A DNA stretch of 64,000 nt from Aporrectodea caliginosa. Its lineage: Eukaryota; Annelida; Clitellata; Crassiclitellata; Lumbricidae. Of the stretch, positions 1 to 12,554 are shown piece after piece; the stretch's first letter is position 1, and the number at the start of each line of letters is the position of its first letter. A model generated the notes under the pieces. It was not told where the DNA came from, ran no database searches, and saw only the letters and a program-made list of their open reading frames with translations. The stretch is taken from assembly GCA_020284085.1 (NCBI GenBank), contig JACEVL010000150.1, positions 1,138,116 to 1,202,115 on the forward strand, in the 5' to 3' direction. A program made the translations under genes and the position numbers.

Positions 1-19
1 TAAACAGGTTAAACAGGTT

Positions 20-829
20 AAACTGGCGACAATCCGCATCCCTACCTTATACGTACTCTGATCTTAAACCAGTCCGTTAGTTCTCTATTCACTCTGACTG
101 CACTCATTGACTTGCTGTATAGATCTTCTAGTAGCATTACCAACTCCTCTGGAACATCATAGTTCCTTAGTATCTGGTATAATCCCTGTCGCCATACACT
201 ATCAAATGCCTGTTTCAATTCTATGAAAGTTCCAGTTCTTTCGAAGTACTTCTCTGATGGCTGTCGAACAGTGAAGGGTTGATCTATTGTACCTCTTCCT
301 GCTGTTAACTCCGCCTCTTCCTCAGCCACCACCTCCTCGACATGTTATTTCCTTAGACGTTGCTGTAGTTTCAGCGTGTATTCTTTTCCAGAAACACTCA
401 ACAGACTAGTGCCTCGATATTTACTGCATTTCCTCTTGTCATCTGTCTTATTTATTGGGACGATTATTACAGCTTTCCTCAATCAGCTGGACATTTCTTT
501 TCCTGATAGATCTTGTTGCATAACACGTGTAACATTTCCACTGAACATTCCTTTCCGGCTTGTATCATTTCTGTTGTAATATTATCCTCTCCTGGTTCCT
601 CTTTTTGAAGTTTCCCATAGCTGTCTCCTCCTCCTCTCTCAGGATGTCCTCCACAATCATGGTCATGTCCATTACTTGCTGGTAATTCATCCAAAACTGT
701 ATTGTCCACAGAATTACTTTCATTGTATAGATCCTCGTAGTACTGCTTCCACCTGTTATTGATATCTGCCAATAGCTTCCCATTTTGTCTTTTACTTTTG
801 TAATTTCTAAGATTGTTTAAAAACAACAT
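20..829 (-). pseudogene. Decayed non-LTR retrotransposon reverse transcriptase (RTE/CR1-like)
   Basis: Read from 829 down to 20, three pieces of one reverse transcriptase occur in order. The first (829-479) has the WKQYYEDLYN and PGEDNITTEMI blocks and then LLHVLCNKIYQEKKCPADW-like sequence. The second (about 470-360) reads VIIVPINK and KYRGTSLLSVSGK, the usual fingers motifs. The third (332-42) reads ELKQAFDSVWRQGLYQIL and continues to GCGLSP after an in-frame TAG. The pieces lie in different frames, so the copy is dead; the catalytic YADD box would lie left of the window. The family call rests on motif recognition; RTE, CR1 and Jockey were not separated. It lies in the intron that follows exon 2 of the receptor gene at 933-2492, on the same strand. 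Confidence 0.85.
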
Positions 830-932
830 TCAATAATTTTCATGAAAATTACAGAAAAACACTAACTACCACAACATTCATTATGTTTCATGTTATATAT
901 AGCGCCACCATCAGACCACGCCATTCCGTTAC

Positions 933-2492
933 CTTATAGATGAGACTCCGCTGTGTCTGGTTATTTCGTCCAAGGAAGGACTCAGCATGAGCCTTGAGGA
1001 CCATCGTCACCTGAAGGGCGGCTGCGACGTCAGGGTCAGGGTAGCTTCCCTGGACTCGGAAGGGGTCGATGAGGGTCCCATTGTCCGTCAGAAGGACTGG
1101 TTCGAAAACATCGACGACGAAGATGGCATAGTCGCCGTTCGTCATTCCGGCATCAGTGGCCGCTCGCAGGATCGTCTCGGCATCCTCAGTGGGCACCAGT
1201 AGCAACAAAACTAAAGGGAAACGGTAATTGTTACAACCATAAAAGCAAGGTAATAACTCTAAAGGAAACAAAAGGTAACAGTCCTAACGGTAATTGTTGA
1301 CAGCAATAGAGATTAAGGTAGCAGAGGTAAAAGCAACGGTAAATATAACAGAGGTAGTTGTATGACATTCGAAGACACTCCACGGACGAAGTTTACGCAC
1401 TTGAAAGCAAAGGTAGCAGCAATAAAGATAGGCCTAAGTGTAACAAATGAAGAGATAATAGATAAGAACAGCTCGTAATTGTAACTGTAGTTGTAATTGT
1501 AACTGCAAATTTATATAGCGCCACTACCAGACAGATTCATCAGAGGCGCTCCCGACGTAACACAATGAAACCACGATCAATCAGAATGATATTCAGGCGT
1601 TTGCAGAAACGAGGTAAAAAAAGAGATGTAAAGGAATCATTTTGGAAATGTAATGAAGAAAGCTTACTGACAAAATTAAGAACTATTTGACGAAGCACAA
1701 CCACGCCAGTCCCCAACCAAAAGTTTGAGGACGTGAGCCCGGTTGCCTAGAGATAGACCTGTATATGGGTGAAGTCTAGTGACTGTTCATACCTTTGGAT
1801 ATTCTGTTAGTTTTGATGAGAGTGAGCTTAGCCGTGGCGTCTGCCAGTAACAATCCGCTGACGACCTCGATGTATTCGGACACTTGGAGAATGGGATCAG
1901 AGTTGATGGCGATGTTGATCTCCGTTGCCTGATCACGGAAGGGGTTCGTCGAAGACAGAAGGATGCTGACGTACTGCCACCGGAAGTGGTACAGCAGACC
2001 GACGATCAGCGCAGCAGTGTCCTTCCCAGACGGTCCCCCGTTGAGGAGCGTCGGGAACCCGGACTGACCGGAGTCGTATCGACTCTGGCAGTTCCAGGAG
2101 GCGAGAGGTATCGTCCGCATCATCGCTAGCTGTCCAAAGACGCTGCAGAGCGTCGCCTTTCCGGGTCCGATGATCGCTGACACGGTAGAGGACCTGTTGA
2201 GCAATAGGGCGACCACATCAGACAGGGCTACGAGCTCTGAGCAGGAGTCGTAGACCGATATCGCCAGCGACAGGTTTCGAACCCTCGACTGACCGGCCGC
2301 GATGGCTGCCCCCAGCGTCGCGTTGATCAGCTGAGGGTAATTGCAGGAGAGCGGAAGTACGACGACGATTCGGCCGTCGATGCTGGAACCGGAAGCGGAA
2401 GTAGTTAGCAGCGTCATGACGACGATCAGCAGTATTTCCGTTAGGGTCGAAACGACGGGAAAACGAAAATGACGCCTGTTGACCTCCAGCAT
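933..2492 (-). CDS. Receptor with ANF_receptor ligand-binding domain (natriuretic-peptide-receptor / receptor guanylate cyclase type), first two exons
   Basis: Exon 1 is 2492-1793 and exon 2 is 1210-933, joined in phase (AAA-G|TT-TTG) by a GTATGA donor and a CCCTTTAG acceptor. Exon 2 ends at AAG|GTAACG, so the gene runs on to the left past the window edge. The protein starts MLEVNRRHF, then a hydrophobic signal segment (ILLIVVMTLLTTSASG), then an extracellular fold with VVVLPLSCNYPQLINATLGAA, AIIGPGKATLCSVF and IPLASWNCQS, and in exon 2 VPTEDAETILRAATDAGMTNGDYAIF. These match the periplasmic-binding-like ligand domain of natriuretic peptide receptors. Five N-glycosylation sequons (NAT, NLS, NRS, NGT, NQT) fit a secreted ectodomain. 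The chosen ATG is at 2492; the frame opens slightly further upstream only at GTG. The kinase-homology and cyclase domains are not seen, so the guanylate cyclase call is inferred; a clearance-type receptor is possible. The exons are GC-richer than their surroundings. Confidence 0.8.
1485..1625 (-). repeat. SINE 3' domain with hairpin (AGCGCC...GGCGCT), 5'-truncated
   Basis: On the minus strand this reads GTTTGCAAACGCC-like sequence, ATCGTGGTTTCATTGTG, TCGGGAGCGCCTCTGATG, TGGCGCTATATAAAT and then an irregular AC-rich (TTACAA)n tail. AGCGCC and GGCGCT can pair as a stem. The same block is found at 22018-22110, 53930-54060, 54425-54800 and 59505-59640. It lies in intron 1 of the receptor gene. 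Confidence 0.75.
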
Positions 2493-5019
2493 CGCCACGC
2501 GTGACCTTGGTTTTCTAGCGTAGGTTATCCGAATACTGGGCGTACTTCATGACGACAAATTCAGGTACTGAAGGACTTAAGAACTGCAAGCAAATGTAAA
2601 AAGTAAACAAAGTAAGGTAAAACAAAAAAGGTTTAGATACAAATGTAAGATATAAAGTAGATAACAGCAAGGTCAGGAATTATCGCACATTACACTTTCG
2701 GGAGAAACTTACACGCTGAAGAACTAATGTATTGTTGAAACAAAAAGTTAAAGTAACGGATGTATGGCATTTCGCAAAGCACTCTGTTTTGTTTCAGTTA
2801 CAAGATTTCACTTTCCACCCCATCGGCTTTTCATTCACCGGAAGTTAACCGTTTCCGGCACCTCGCCACTTCCGCCTGTCATATACAGACGAACAGGAAA
2901 CACTTCGCTATATATATCTGCTAAAATAATGTCTCAAAAATTTTCTGAATCGCCCACTGAGCAGTGATCTCGTCTGCAGCATATTAACATAATTTAGTAT
3001 AGTTCTAAATCGACGTATATGTGCATTGTGCCTCTGAGACGAATTTCTGAGGTGGTTGAAGATTGTTTTCGAACCCGTCTTACGGGCCTTCCTCCCCAAA
3101 CCCTCACGTTTTCGTCCCAGAACTCACTATGATCTAAAGTCTACTGTAGTGCAAAATGTGGTGTTACAAGGCCTATTATGTAGTGCAACATTTATTAGAC
3201 AACAGTATATGGTCTGCTGTCAGCGTGTGCCTTTCACTTAAATCAAAAGTACAAATGCAAGTATGAAGTCTCAATTAAAAAAAAACTTGGGAGCCACAAA
3301 TAAGAATAATAGTCATATTGTTAAAATACTTATAATGTCATGTTAATATATAATTTACAATCGAGGAGACTGTTCAGTGGACGATTGTGGAACTTTGTAA
3401 GATTTTTAGCAGATAAAACTATATAGGCTTATATAATGTATATGCATAGGCCTATATGTATAAATATAATATTATGCATTTATATTTGTATGCATACATG
3501 CAAGTATGTATGTTTCTCGAGATTTATATAACGCCTTTAAGGAACTAATGAAGACCGTAAACATCTGATAGAAGCGTAAAATCTAAACATCTGATAGAAG
3601 CGTGTGGAAAATTGCTCTTAATTTCCATTCCGCTAAGTCTGGCCGGAGGTCCGCAACTCCGCATCAAACGTTTATCCACGCCAGGTGAAGCGAAGAATCC
3701 ATACAAAGGCTAGCGATTTGTTTCCACGCCTCCATATAAATTCCTCAGAAGTGTAGGCCTAAAGGTAAAGGTAACACATTTGTGCATAATGTAATTCCAC
3801 AAATGTTAGTGCACCATTTTAGAGGACTTTGTTAGTGTCCGCCAGCATTTCCCGGTACGAAGCGCGTCATTTAGCGACATGGTAAAATTACAATTTAATA
3901 ATAGTTAGTGTCTTTGTTTGTTTCTAGTCAATGCGTGAGCGATAAAATAGTTAAGATAAGCAGCAGTGTTTAAGCTTAGTGTATTTACTAGTGTGCTATT
4001 AGTAAACTGTAAAAACTGCTGGCACAGGCTTTAATTTAGGTACTTACTCCAGTTCTAAACTTCTCCAAAGCGCAAACTTTTCTGACGCAGAGCAGTTTTT
4101 TAAATTAAAATTCGCAAACTTTGATGGCTGCCAACGATTGTGGATTTACAGTAGGACCCTATGCTTCCATAGAAACTCATCAGAAACGTCAAGGTAAGGA
4201 TAGAACATTTGCATATGCGCCTCCATTGAAGCTCCTCAGAATTGTAGTCCTGGGATCGAAAGAAAATTCGGCTGAGGTGCAGATGCGATCGCAAGATTCG
4301 TGTCTCTCCTGTATACATAAACTGTTTGGTGTCGAAGCAGCTCGCTGATCCGTATCCGTATATATGTTGGATTAAAACTTAAATAAAATAAGATTAAATT
4401 TGGATTAGATCAATTTCTTCTAAAAACTATGCCTGTGTCTTGCTATTAGCCTGTGGTCTATTACCCGCGTGGTTGCTAGACAGTTGGTGTTTATAATATC
4501 ACATCGAATGACTCTTATCACGCCGTTATCATAGTGCATGAGGCATTTTAATGAATGCGTCAAGCGAACCCGTTGTTTTTAAATCGTATTCCGTTGGAAA
4601 AGACCGATGTGAATCGAGCAGGTCATGGAGACAGAGGTCCGGCTTCATCATCATTACTGTCTCATGTATTATTAACATTAAGTTATCTATTGTATTTATT
4701 AATCTGTCACGCTGTCACGTTAACCGACCGCAAACAACGCTGATATCGACGCAAGATCCGCTATTGACCTCTGGTGTTCACGGATTGTAGATGGAGGGAT
4801 GTCAGTGGCTCATGCAGGAAGACACCTGTGAAAGAATGGGCTAGTCACGTGACCATGTCAGACCAAGGAGCGGACGCTGATCAGCTGAGGAAAGACCAGA
4901 CTGGGTCTTCAGTGCATCTGCTCGAACTTTGAAGATTCTCACTTAGACGATTTTGTCTCGTGAATAGATTTCTTAAAACTCTCATGTTCAGTATTGTTAT
5001 ATTAAAATTTGTAGTTAAT
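2493..5019. other. Intergenic, no gene recognised
   Basis: This is AT-rich sequence upstream of the receptor gene. Short frames (for example at 2764-2967, 4121-4348 and 4551-4790) carry no recognisable motif or splice pattern. I see AGGCCTAT palindromes near 3450 and no clear repeat. The receptor promoter should lie in the right-flanking bases of exon 1, but no TATA box or other convincing core element can be named. Confidence 0.5.
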
Positions 5020-5027
5020 AAAAGACT

Positions 5028-5241
5028 CAGAGGCGGATCTACTATGAAGCCAATGAAGCTGACGCTTCAGGGCCCCAACCCCCAGAAGCGACTCAGACTG
5101 TAGACTGTAGTCTGCAGTGCACAATGCACAGCGCTTAAAAATTTGGGATCTACCATCTGTGTCACGTTTAGAGATCTAGTTGCGAATGGAGCCCCATAAC
5201 AGTTCAAGCTTCAGCGTCCAACAAATGGAGAGCCGCCTCTG
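5028..5241. mobile_element. hAT-type MITE with 8-bp target duplication
   Basis: The ends read CAGAGGCGG and CCGCCTCTG, the usual CAG...CTG hAT terminal inverted repeat. The flanks are AAAAGACT on the left (5020-5027) and AAACGACT on the right (5242-5249), an 8-bp duplication with one mismatch. There is no coding capacity, so the element is non-autonomous. A short AGGCTG...CAGCCT echo of the ends lies at 5476-5512. Confidence 0.8.
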
Positions 5242-5819
5242 AAACGACTGGATCACTTTTTTCTCATCAAGCATTCTGACTAGCTAGAGCCACAGAGCTA
5301 TGCTCAATCCTATGCGCAACACACAACAATTAACAGTTCCTGCTATTTCTAGACGTTACTGTAAAGAGTATATCCACAGCAACTGTGCTCTACATGTAGT
5401 TACTGAGCAATAACTGAATATAAAGCGTCCATTGATGCATTAGTGTCTGGTGCTTCTAGATGTTACTTTCAAGAGCTCAGAGGCTGATTAACAAACGTCC
5501 AGCCTCTGAAACCGTCTATATATAGTCTTTTAGCCGGTCAAGATCAAAGGAACCAATCGAGAAAACCATCGCAAGTTGCATTATGATTAACTTAGAAATT
5601 ACGTGAGTCCGGCAATTCTTCCCATTCGTCTTTTGAACTCTGAAGGGACTTGTAACCGATATATAATCGTTAAAGAACCCGCTATGAATTTTTTAATTAA
5701 TATTATTGTTAATCAGTAACTTCAAACGCGCCCGTATCAAATGCAAAAGGCATAAACCGATGGCGCAAAACAAAACTAAGCCGCGTCTCAATCAGGTCAA
5801 CATCCAGAATACCAGTCCA

Positions 5820-6200
5820 CGAAGACAGAGAGAGACAGCCTACATTGGACAAGCAATTTGAAATGGTATGTCTCAAGTTCAGAATGAAATAACATAAGCT
5901 ATTGAGGAGAAAGAACAGATAGGCTACCTGGAGAAAGTTCCAAAAACTAGGTCCAACTACTGAAAAGACTTGTTTATGAAAAACAATTATTCTAGGTTTA
6001 GGTATGACCAGAGATAATCTGATTGAAAAATTATAAGTCTGCGCAATAAGTAATTATTTTGAGTACAGTGATTGGCCAGCATTAAATATTTTTAAACAAA
6101 TCATCAACTGAAATGGAATCAAATGCAAAGATTTAAGCATAGGAGCTATATTTTCATATTTTGATGTATTAGTTGAGACTCTAGTCAAGGAGTTCTCAAT
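5820..6200. repeat. Dispersed repeat, copy 1 (partner at 61840-62220)
   Basis: The block GTGATTGGCCAG, then ATCAAATGCAAAGATTTAAGCA and TTTTGATGTATTAGTT, is repeated in the same order and spacing near 62080-62210. The upstream halves share ATGACCAGAGA and an AG-rich stretch. Neither copy encodes a protein. The element class is unknown. Confidence 0.55.
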
Positions 6201-6553
6201 TCTTCAGAGTTTCAGCATGCCTGATTTTGTGATACCAACAAGAAGCAATCCAAAGAAGATGGGATTTTAGCCTAGACCTAAAAGCGACGCATAGACACTG
6301 AAGAATGAGAACGCTGAGGTGCTCAGTTACCTCAGCTTGCACAGTGTCACTACTGCAGTCAAAATTAGTTTGACGTTTGAAACGACATCAGTGAACTTGA
6401 ATATAGAAACAAAATAGGTTTGAAATATAAAAGATGCAGTTACAATTTCAGAAAACAAAATTATTTTGAAGTTTAAACGACATAAAGTAGTCCTAATTTT
6501 CATAAACCACATGTTTTTGAATTTCAGTGTTGTTCATTTATTTCAACCAATTC

Positions 6554-6939
<386 letters not shown>

Positions 6940-7344
6940 CGTAACTTCATTAGTGACTAAAGCGCGACTCAGCAGAAGTTTAAGCGCATCATTGTCAGCT
7001 TATGAACGAGCAGAATCAAAAACAGTTGAAGTTTATTTTTGCTACATTTAACTGTCTGTTCTCCATTCGATAAAATTTGACTTGCTCTTGCATCTAATTT
7101 AAAAACCATGCATGAAGAAATGACTCATTGACGTCTGCTTATTTGTCTAAGGAGGTTATTGAATTATTTATCAGTGTTTGACTTATCAGTGCATACATTG
7201 AGGTTGGATAATTAGGGGTCCTATTGGTTTATGGACATTGGTTTATTAAGGTTGGCATATTGGCTTGTTGACGCTGGTAAAATATTTAATAGGGACAGCT
7301 ATTTGGGTTTTTAATGGTGTCATAATGTATGCGTCGATCATTAT

Positions 7345-7606
7345 TATTATATATAATAATATCTATATCTTCGTTTATTGAAACAATCCGGTTGACAAAC
7401 CGCAACCGGTTACAGTGTACAATTATGCAATTTAAACAATTCACAGAACGCAAAATGACAGAAGACATAAATCTTAACTACTAACAGAACAGACAGCCTG
7501 CAGCGCTAATAGCAGCCAGCAAAGCAAATCCGCCCAACGGGGGCTCGAACTCGGTACCTCTCGGTCTTCGTGCAAGATGTTAACCAATGCGCCACGGGCC
7601 CCCCCC
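7345..7606 (-). mobile_element. tRNA-derived SINE (family 2), inverted copy
   Basis: Read on the minus strand, it starts GGGGGGGCCCGTGGCGCATTGG and continues TTAACATCTTGC, then the B box GGTACCGAGTTCGAGCCCC, then GCTGCTATTAGCGC, GTTAGTAGTTAAGATTTA and a diverged GTTTGTCAACC...ATTATTAT end. It is better preserved at the 5' end than the copy at 6554. It lies about 400 bp away in the opposite orientation. Confidence 0.85.
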
Positions 7607-7894
7607 ATATATATATATATGAACATATATATATGTATTCATATATAAAGAGACATACATGAATGTGCACATGCATTGACTCTCATAATTATACACTTAA
7701 CCTGGATACCGGTAAAGGTATAGCATAATTATAGTTGTTTACGTATCTCTGTAGGAAGGACTTCTCAGACTCCTGGGCTTTGAAGGATCTTTTGATAGAA
7801 GCGCAAAGACGGCAAAGGCAGAAGAAAGATGCCGTTACTCAAGCACCAACTCCGACTGGATGATGAGCTGAGTTGACCCACAGATGTCCTAGTA

Positions 7895-8220
7895 CAGCGC
7901 TTCCCAAACTTGTCAGTGTCACGGACCGGTAGGGATTTTCCAACTGCAAGAGGACCGGTGCCAAATTTCTTAATTATTTCTCTTTTTCGTTTTAGATCAT
8001 CTAAATTCCTCAAAATGTATTAAAATTGATTTAAATGCATGCCTAGCCAATTCTATGACTCTATTGCCCTTTAAATGCTAGCCTAATAAGTGTTTATCGT
8101 TATTTAAGCTAACTTGAAAAATATAGCAGCCATTTCTTGATTCCGATACAATATGACCAGTTTCGTGACTCACTATGCGGACCGGCACCGGTCCGCGGAT
8201 CACCACTTTGGGAAGCACTG
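7895..8220. mobile_element. hAT-type MITE
   Basis: The left end CAGCGCTTCCCAAACTTGTC and the right end CCACTTTGGGAAGCACTG are imperfect inverted repeats; CGGACCGGT also occurs in inverted form inside. The flanks TCCTAGTA (7887-7894) and CCCTAGTA (8221-8228) are an 8-bp duplication with one mismatch. There is no transposase. Confidence 0.85.
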
Positions 8221-8228
8221 CCCTAGTA

Positions 8229-8760
8229 TTCCATGGACGGTCACCAGTCACAGTCTACACTAACGGGGCTCAGCGTTGTTGAACTTAACTCTGCCTGTCA
8301 TACGGATTGCGTTTATAAGCCACATTCTATGCATATCAAATGCACGTTTGTTTGTATGGGTCTTTGTCTACATGTATGAGCCTTTGAAATGTCTGAAAAT
8401 GCCCCTAGTGAGAAATAATTATTTCTATGGCTCATGCATTTTTATGCAACTATGGTTTGCACCTTTAATAGTGCCATAAAAACGTTGAATGGCTAGACTA
8501 TAATTGGCAGGACGATAAAGGATCCTTTGATAATATATATGTGAAATTTTTCAAACTATCTTGAGAAATAGGGCAAATTTGATATAAGTCTATTATAGTT
8601 AAGTGATTCTATCCTTATCCCAAGACAATATTATAATGTACTGACCTTTATAATTTTATTTTCCAACATAAGGAACAATTCCAGTTTAAATTGAACAATC
8701 GAGTATTGCTGCCGAAATAAAGGTGCGCAGACAGCTGCTATTGCAGATCTAGCTATATGT
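8229..8760. other. No feature recognised
   Basis: AT-rich sequence with one 67-codon frame (8276-8479) that has no recognisable motif. Nothing else is seen. Confidence 0.5.
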
Positions 8761-8988
8761 GGGGCGCGGTGGTGAAGGGGTATGTTCGGTGCCTTTCAAC
8801 CGGAGGGTTGCGGGTTCGAATCCACCTCAAGCCGCCGCGTAGGAAGCCTGGGCAAGTCCTTCACTCACAATTGCTCATGCGCTTCGGCGTGAAACTCCGA
8901 TTCAGTGTCCGCGCTGTAGTCGGGATCGCCTCTGAGTAGAAATCTTGAAGGGGCGCTATAACAAGTGCTCATACATACATACATACAT
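8761..8988 (+). mobile_element. tRNA-derived SINE (family 1), full length with (CATA)n tail
   Basis: The head GGGGCGCGGTGGTGAAGGGG is a tRNA-like A-box region and GGGTTCGAATCC is a perfect B box. The body includes GCCGCCGCGTAGGAAGCC and TTGCTCATGCGCTTCGGCG. It ends with the 3' hairpin domain (ATCGCCTCTGAGTAGA, then GGGGCGCTATAAC) and a short CATACATACATA tail. Further copies are at 16340-16575 (minus) and 54501-54754 (plus). Confidence 0.93.
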
Positions 8989-9254
8989 GTGCGGATTAAT
9001 ATCATCAAGGTGTAGTTCGTAGATCTTTATTAACATCAATAATTTCACCTGGAATAGTTGATGCAAGAACAAGCAAGGAACGAAATTGGCGGTTGATTTA
9101 AATGCTGAATTGTCTTCCTGGATATGTGCACTAGCTTTGATCCTACTTCTGTGATATATTCGCTGTCAGTTTGTTTACTAATTGGTTTCTTGACAACCAT
9201 AATTCTGTGATACTCTATCCGCTTCATCCGTCATAATGCCATAATAACGAATGA

Positions 9255-9440
9255 CATAACAGTCCACTCGTCACTGCATAGAATTCCACCTGTATGCCGA
9301 TGGTACCCAACTCTATGTACATCTCTGGCTAAACGAGGTCGCACATGCTACAAGACTTCGCGCCTGCATCAACGACGTCGTGCTGTGGAGTCCGTCTACT
9401 TAACCTAACCCTGACAAATCTGAGCTCATCTGAAGTTATA
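9255..9440 (+). pseudogene. CR1/L2-like reverse transcriptase fragment
   Basis: Translated with small frame corrections, this reads IEFHLYADGTQLYVHLW, then RLRACINDVVLWS and LNPDKSE-like sequence. That is the YADD palm motif region of CR1/L2-type reverse transcriptases, with the second catalytic position changed to G (YADG). No flanking RT blocks are convincing, though 9870-10160 may hold a more decayed downstream piece. Confidence 0.7.
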
Positions 9441-9460
9441 AGCCTAGTTCCTCTGAGCTC

Positions 9461-9462
<2 letters not shown>

Positions 9463-9557
<95 letters not shown>
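9463..9557. repeat. Microsatellite (TCAA)n, about 95 bp
   Basis: Pure TCAA repeat. On the minus strand it is the (TTGA)n tail of the retroelement 3' end at 9558-9690. Confidence 0.97.
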
Positions 9558-9558
<1 letters not shown>

Positions 9559-9690
9559 TTTGAAACAGCACTAGAATTCACAGTGTAATGCAATAACATG
9601 AATGACTTGTATGGTTTAAAAAAAGGAGGCCCTGAAGGGATCATTAGATCCCGCTAAATAGGGACACCTAATTACGAAGTCATGTTGCAT
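9558..9690 (-). mobile_element. LINE-like 3' end with hairpin and (TTGA)n tail
   Basis: On the minus strand this reads GTGTCCCTATTTAGCGGGATC, a GGGATC...GATCCC stem, then CTTCAGGGCC, about 80 bases of spacer and TTTCAAAATTGATTGA running into the microsatellite. The hairpin plus CCCTTCAGGG block is shared with 18248-18385, so this is a conserved retroelement terminus rather than random sequence. Confidence 0.6.
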
Positions 9691-10429
9691 AAAAGAAAGC
9701 AAATCATATTCTTAAATAAATAGCTGGATGAGTAGAATCCACAAAAGTACTAAGTTTCATATAATATTATACTAAATAAACCTTAACTAACTTAGCTACT
9801 TCAACAATCACATGAAAAGAAAAAACTCAAGAGGAAACACCTTCAATAAATGACCGTACGTTGCACTGAACTCTCACTCACTACACCGTCTGTTTACTTT
9901 TCACATCCTCTACTTTTCCTTATCTTGGAGTCATCCGTGACTCAACAGGGTCTGAACTATCTCTAAAACCTCAACAACTGACTACTGAAACTCTATACAA
10001 CATGGACTCCCTAATTGCACACTGCTACCTCTAAATGGAACAATGCACCAGGCAGAAAGTGTCGGCTGCTTTCTTTGTCAATTGTCCATTGTTATAGGTT
10101 ATCTGAAATGGCTAACAAGGCTTTCCAATACTAGAAACTACTAACCACCGACAAGCGTTGGACTCATCTCGAAAAAGGTATACTACACATGTACAGCGTT
10201 GTGCATTACTCGATACTTGTAACTACTTACCATTTTTGTAACTAATGCAGTAACTAGTTACTGTTTCAAAAAAGTAATTAATTACAGTAACTGATGATCG
10301 AATTACCGGGTTTGTAATTGAAGATAGGCAATCTTACAATATATACATGTGGATCATGTGACTGTTGTAGTTGCAGTATGTCGCTTGTCATTAACCTCGT
10401 TTTACGTCCTAATCAGTAGGTATGCATAT

Positions 10430-10533
10430 ATGAGATAGAGAGAGAGACAGACAGACAAACAGACAAACTGAGAGAGAGGCAGACAAAGACAGACAGACAG
10501 AGGCAGAGAGAGAGAGAGAGGACAGAGACAGAC

Positions 10534-10582
<49 letters not shown>

Positions 10583-10722
10583 AAGACAGAGAGAGAGAGA
10601 AACAGAGAGAAACAGAGACAGACAGAGACAGACACACAGACAGACAGAGCGAGAGAGACAGAGACAGAGAGACAAAGAGAGAGACAAAGAGAGAGAGAGT
10701 GAGAGACAGAGACAGAGAGATA
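10430..10722. repeat. Low-complexity GA/GACA tract
   Basis: Mixed (GA)n and (GACA)n purine-rich sequence of about 290 bp. The long Ser/Leu/Cys frames on the minus strand are translations of the repeat and not genes. Confidence 0.95.
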
Positions 10723-11104
10723 AGACGCCCACGTATCGTGTATATGGCATGGGCGTGTATACAAAGCCACAGATTCCTTCTGCTTATTTCCTTTCCATTC
10801 CAGTTCCTCTGACTCTACAGGCGACGCTTCGAGGGAATGGTCGAGAACGAGCGCGTTTTTGTGCCACACACTCAATTGATGCATGAAAGAACGCACCTAA
10901 TCCAACATGGCCGCCGAAGGCCATTCATTTGCGGCATCGATATCTTGTAATAATCTAATTTCTCTGTCAAATTGCACGCCATGCAATAAATAACAATAAT
11001 GATCATGATTATGATTATGACGATCATGATAATGATAATATTAAAATAAACAATACGGTTAATAATAATAATGGATAAAATAGTAGTGCTAGTAGTACTT
11101 GCAG

Positions 11105-11186
11105 TTGTAGTAGTAGCAGCAACAGCAGCAACAACAACAGCAGCAGCAGCAGTAGTAGTAGTAGTTACTGTCCAGTAGGCCAATAA

Positions 11187-11278
<92 letters not shown>

Positions 11279-11297
11279 TAATAATAATAATAATAAT

Positions 11298-11369
<72 letters not shown>

Positions 11370-11370
11370 T
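11105..11370. repeat. Compound microsatellite: (AGC/AGT)n, (GAT)n, (AAT)n
   Basis: A degenerate AGC/AGT stretch is followed by about 95 bp of GAT repeat (11187-11277) and about 90 bp of AAT repeat with one AATT interruption. Confidence 0.95.
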
Positions 11371-12554
11371 AATAATAGAATTATATTTTATTATTATTAC
11401 TATTATAAGAACAACAAAATCGACAACAACAGCGATAGTAATAATACAACGTAATCTTGAATACTGTAAAACCTTTGAAGCCTAATATATTATGGGAGCT
11501 ACTATATACCGTATGGCATCAGGTGCAATATTCTGATGCTATTTTGTAATATACAATAACTTAATTAGATCTATTTTATATGATATGTCACATAATTATA
11601 GTAAGCAAGAGGCAGGGCAATTTTTACTAATAATTATTAAATCATGCTCTTTCTCTCTCTATGGATGTAATTATATAGGCCTATATATTGTATAAGGAGA
11701 GAGAGACAAGTGTATATTTTGAGAGAGTGTGTGTCACATAAAGAGAGAAAAACAGAGAGAGACAAAGAGAGGAAGGGATGGAGGGAGGGATAGAGGGAGG
11801 GATGGAGGGAGGGAGGAAGGGAGGGAAGAAACAAGGAAGGGGAGAGGGAGCTAGACTGTTAATAAGTTTACCCTAAGCTTACATGTAACCTGAGTCGTGT
11901 TTTTTTATATGTAAGCGGCTACTATGCGTTTCTATGTATTTTATTCTGATATTGTTTAAAAGTAATTAAGTAATGGGATTGGGACAGCAATTGGAACAAG
12001 ATCAAAGAACAAAACTTGGACTAATAATTGGTTTGTCGCGGCGTCACAAAGAACGTGATCGGTTTCTACGGAAACCGATGAGGTGCATTAGATTGAGCGA
12101 GGGCATTGGGTGCAAGCCAGGTACTTGCACGCCAATGCATGCCTTCACCTTAATTTCAACGAAAACTTGATCCAGTGCTTGAGTAGCAATGCACCGATCA
12201 ATGGACACTTTAAAGAAAGGGATCGCTTAGGGACAATTACTATCGGGAATTGATGAGAGTACAAGGGTTTAAGGTCAGGCAGTGAGTTCAAAAGTCGACA
12301 ACGCCGGTGGATAAAACTATGCATTTATATAGCGCCCACCGTGCACCACTGGAAGCATTAATAACTAGCCAAACTCAACTTTACAAGTTCTGACTATGAA
12401 TAAATCACTACGAATCGGTGATTATTCTGTATCACTACTTGTAATCTATTTTCTGGAAACAATAAAAGATTGATTGATTGATTGAATAATCAATCTGATT
12501 TTTATTGATTGATTGATCGAATAATCAATCCGATTAAGAAGTAGGCCTACTTGA

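Noticed and set aside
8761..8840. Possible tRNA gene (A and B boxes with GGTTCGAATCC)
   Set aside because: The sequence does not fold as a full tRNA and is followed by a SINE body, 3' hairpin and CATA tail repeated at two other sites; it is a tRNA-derived SINE head.
10190..10320. Possible hAT terminus (CAGCGTTGTGCATTACTCG) with GTAATTAATTAC motifs
   Set aside because: No matching inverted end or 8-bp duplication could be found nearby, so only a solo end could be claimed.
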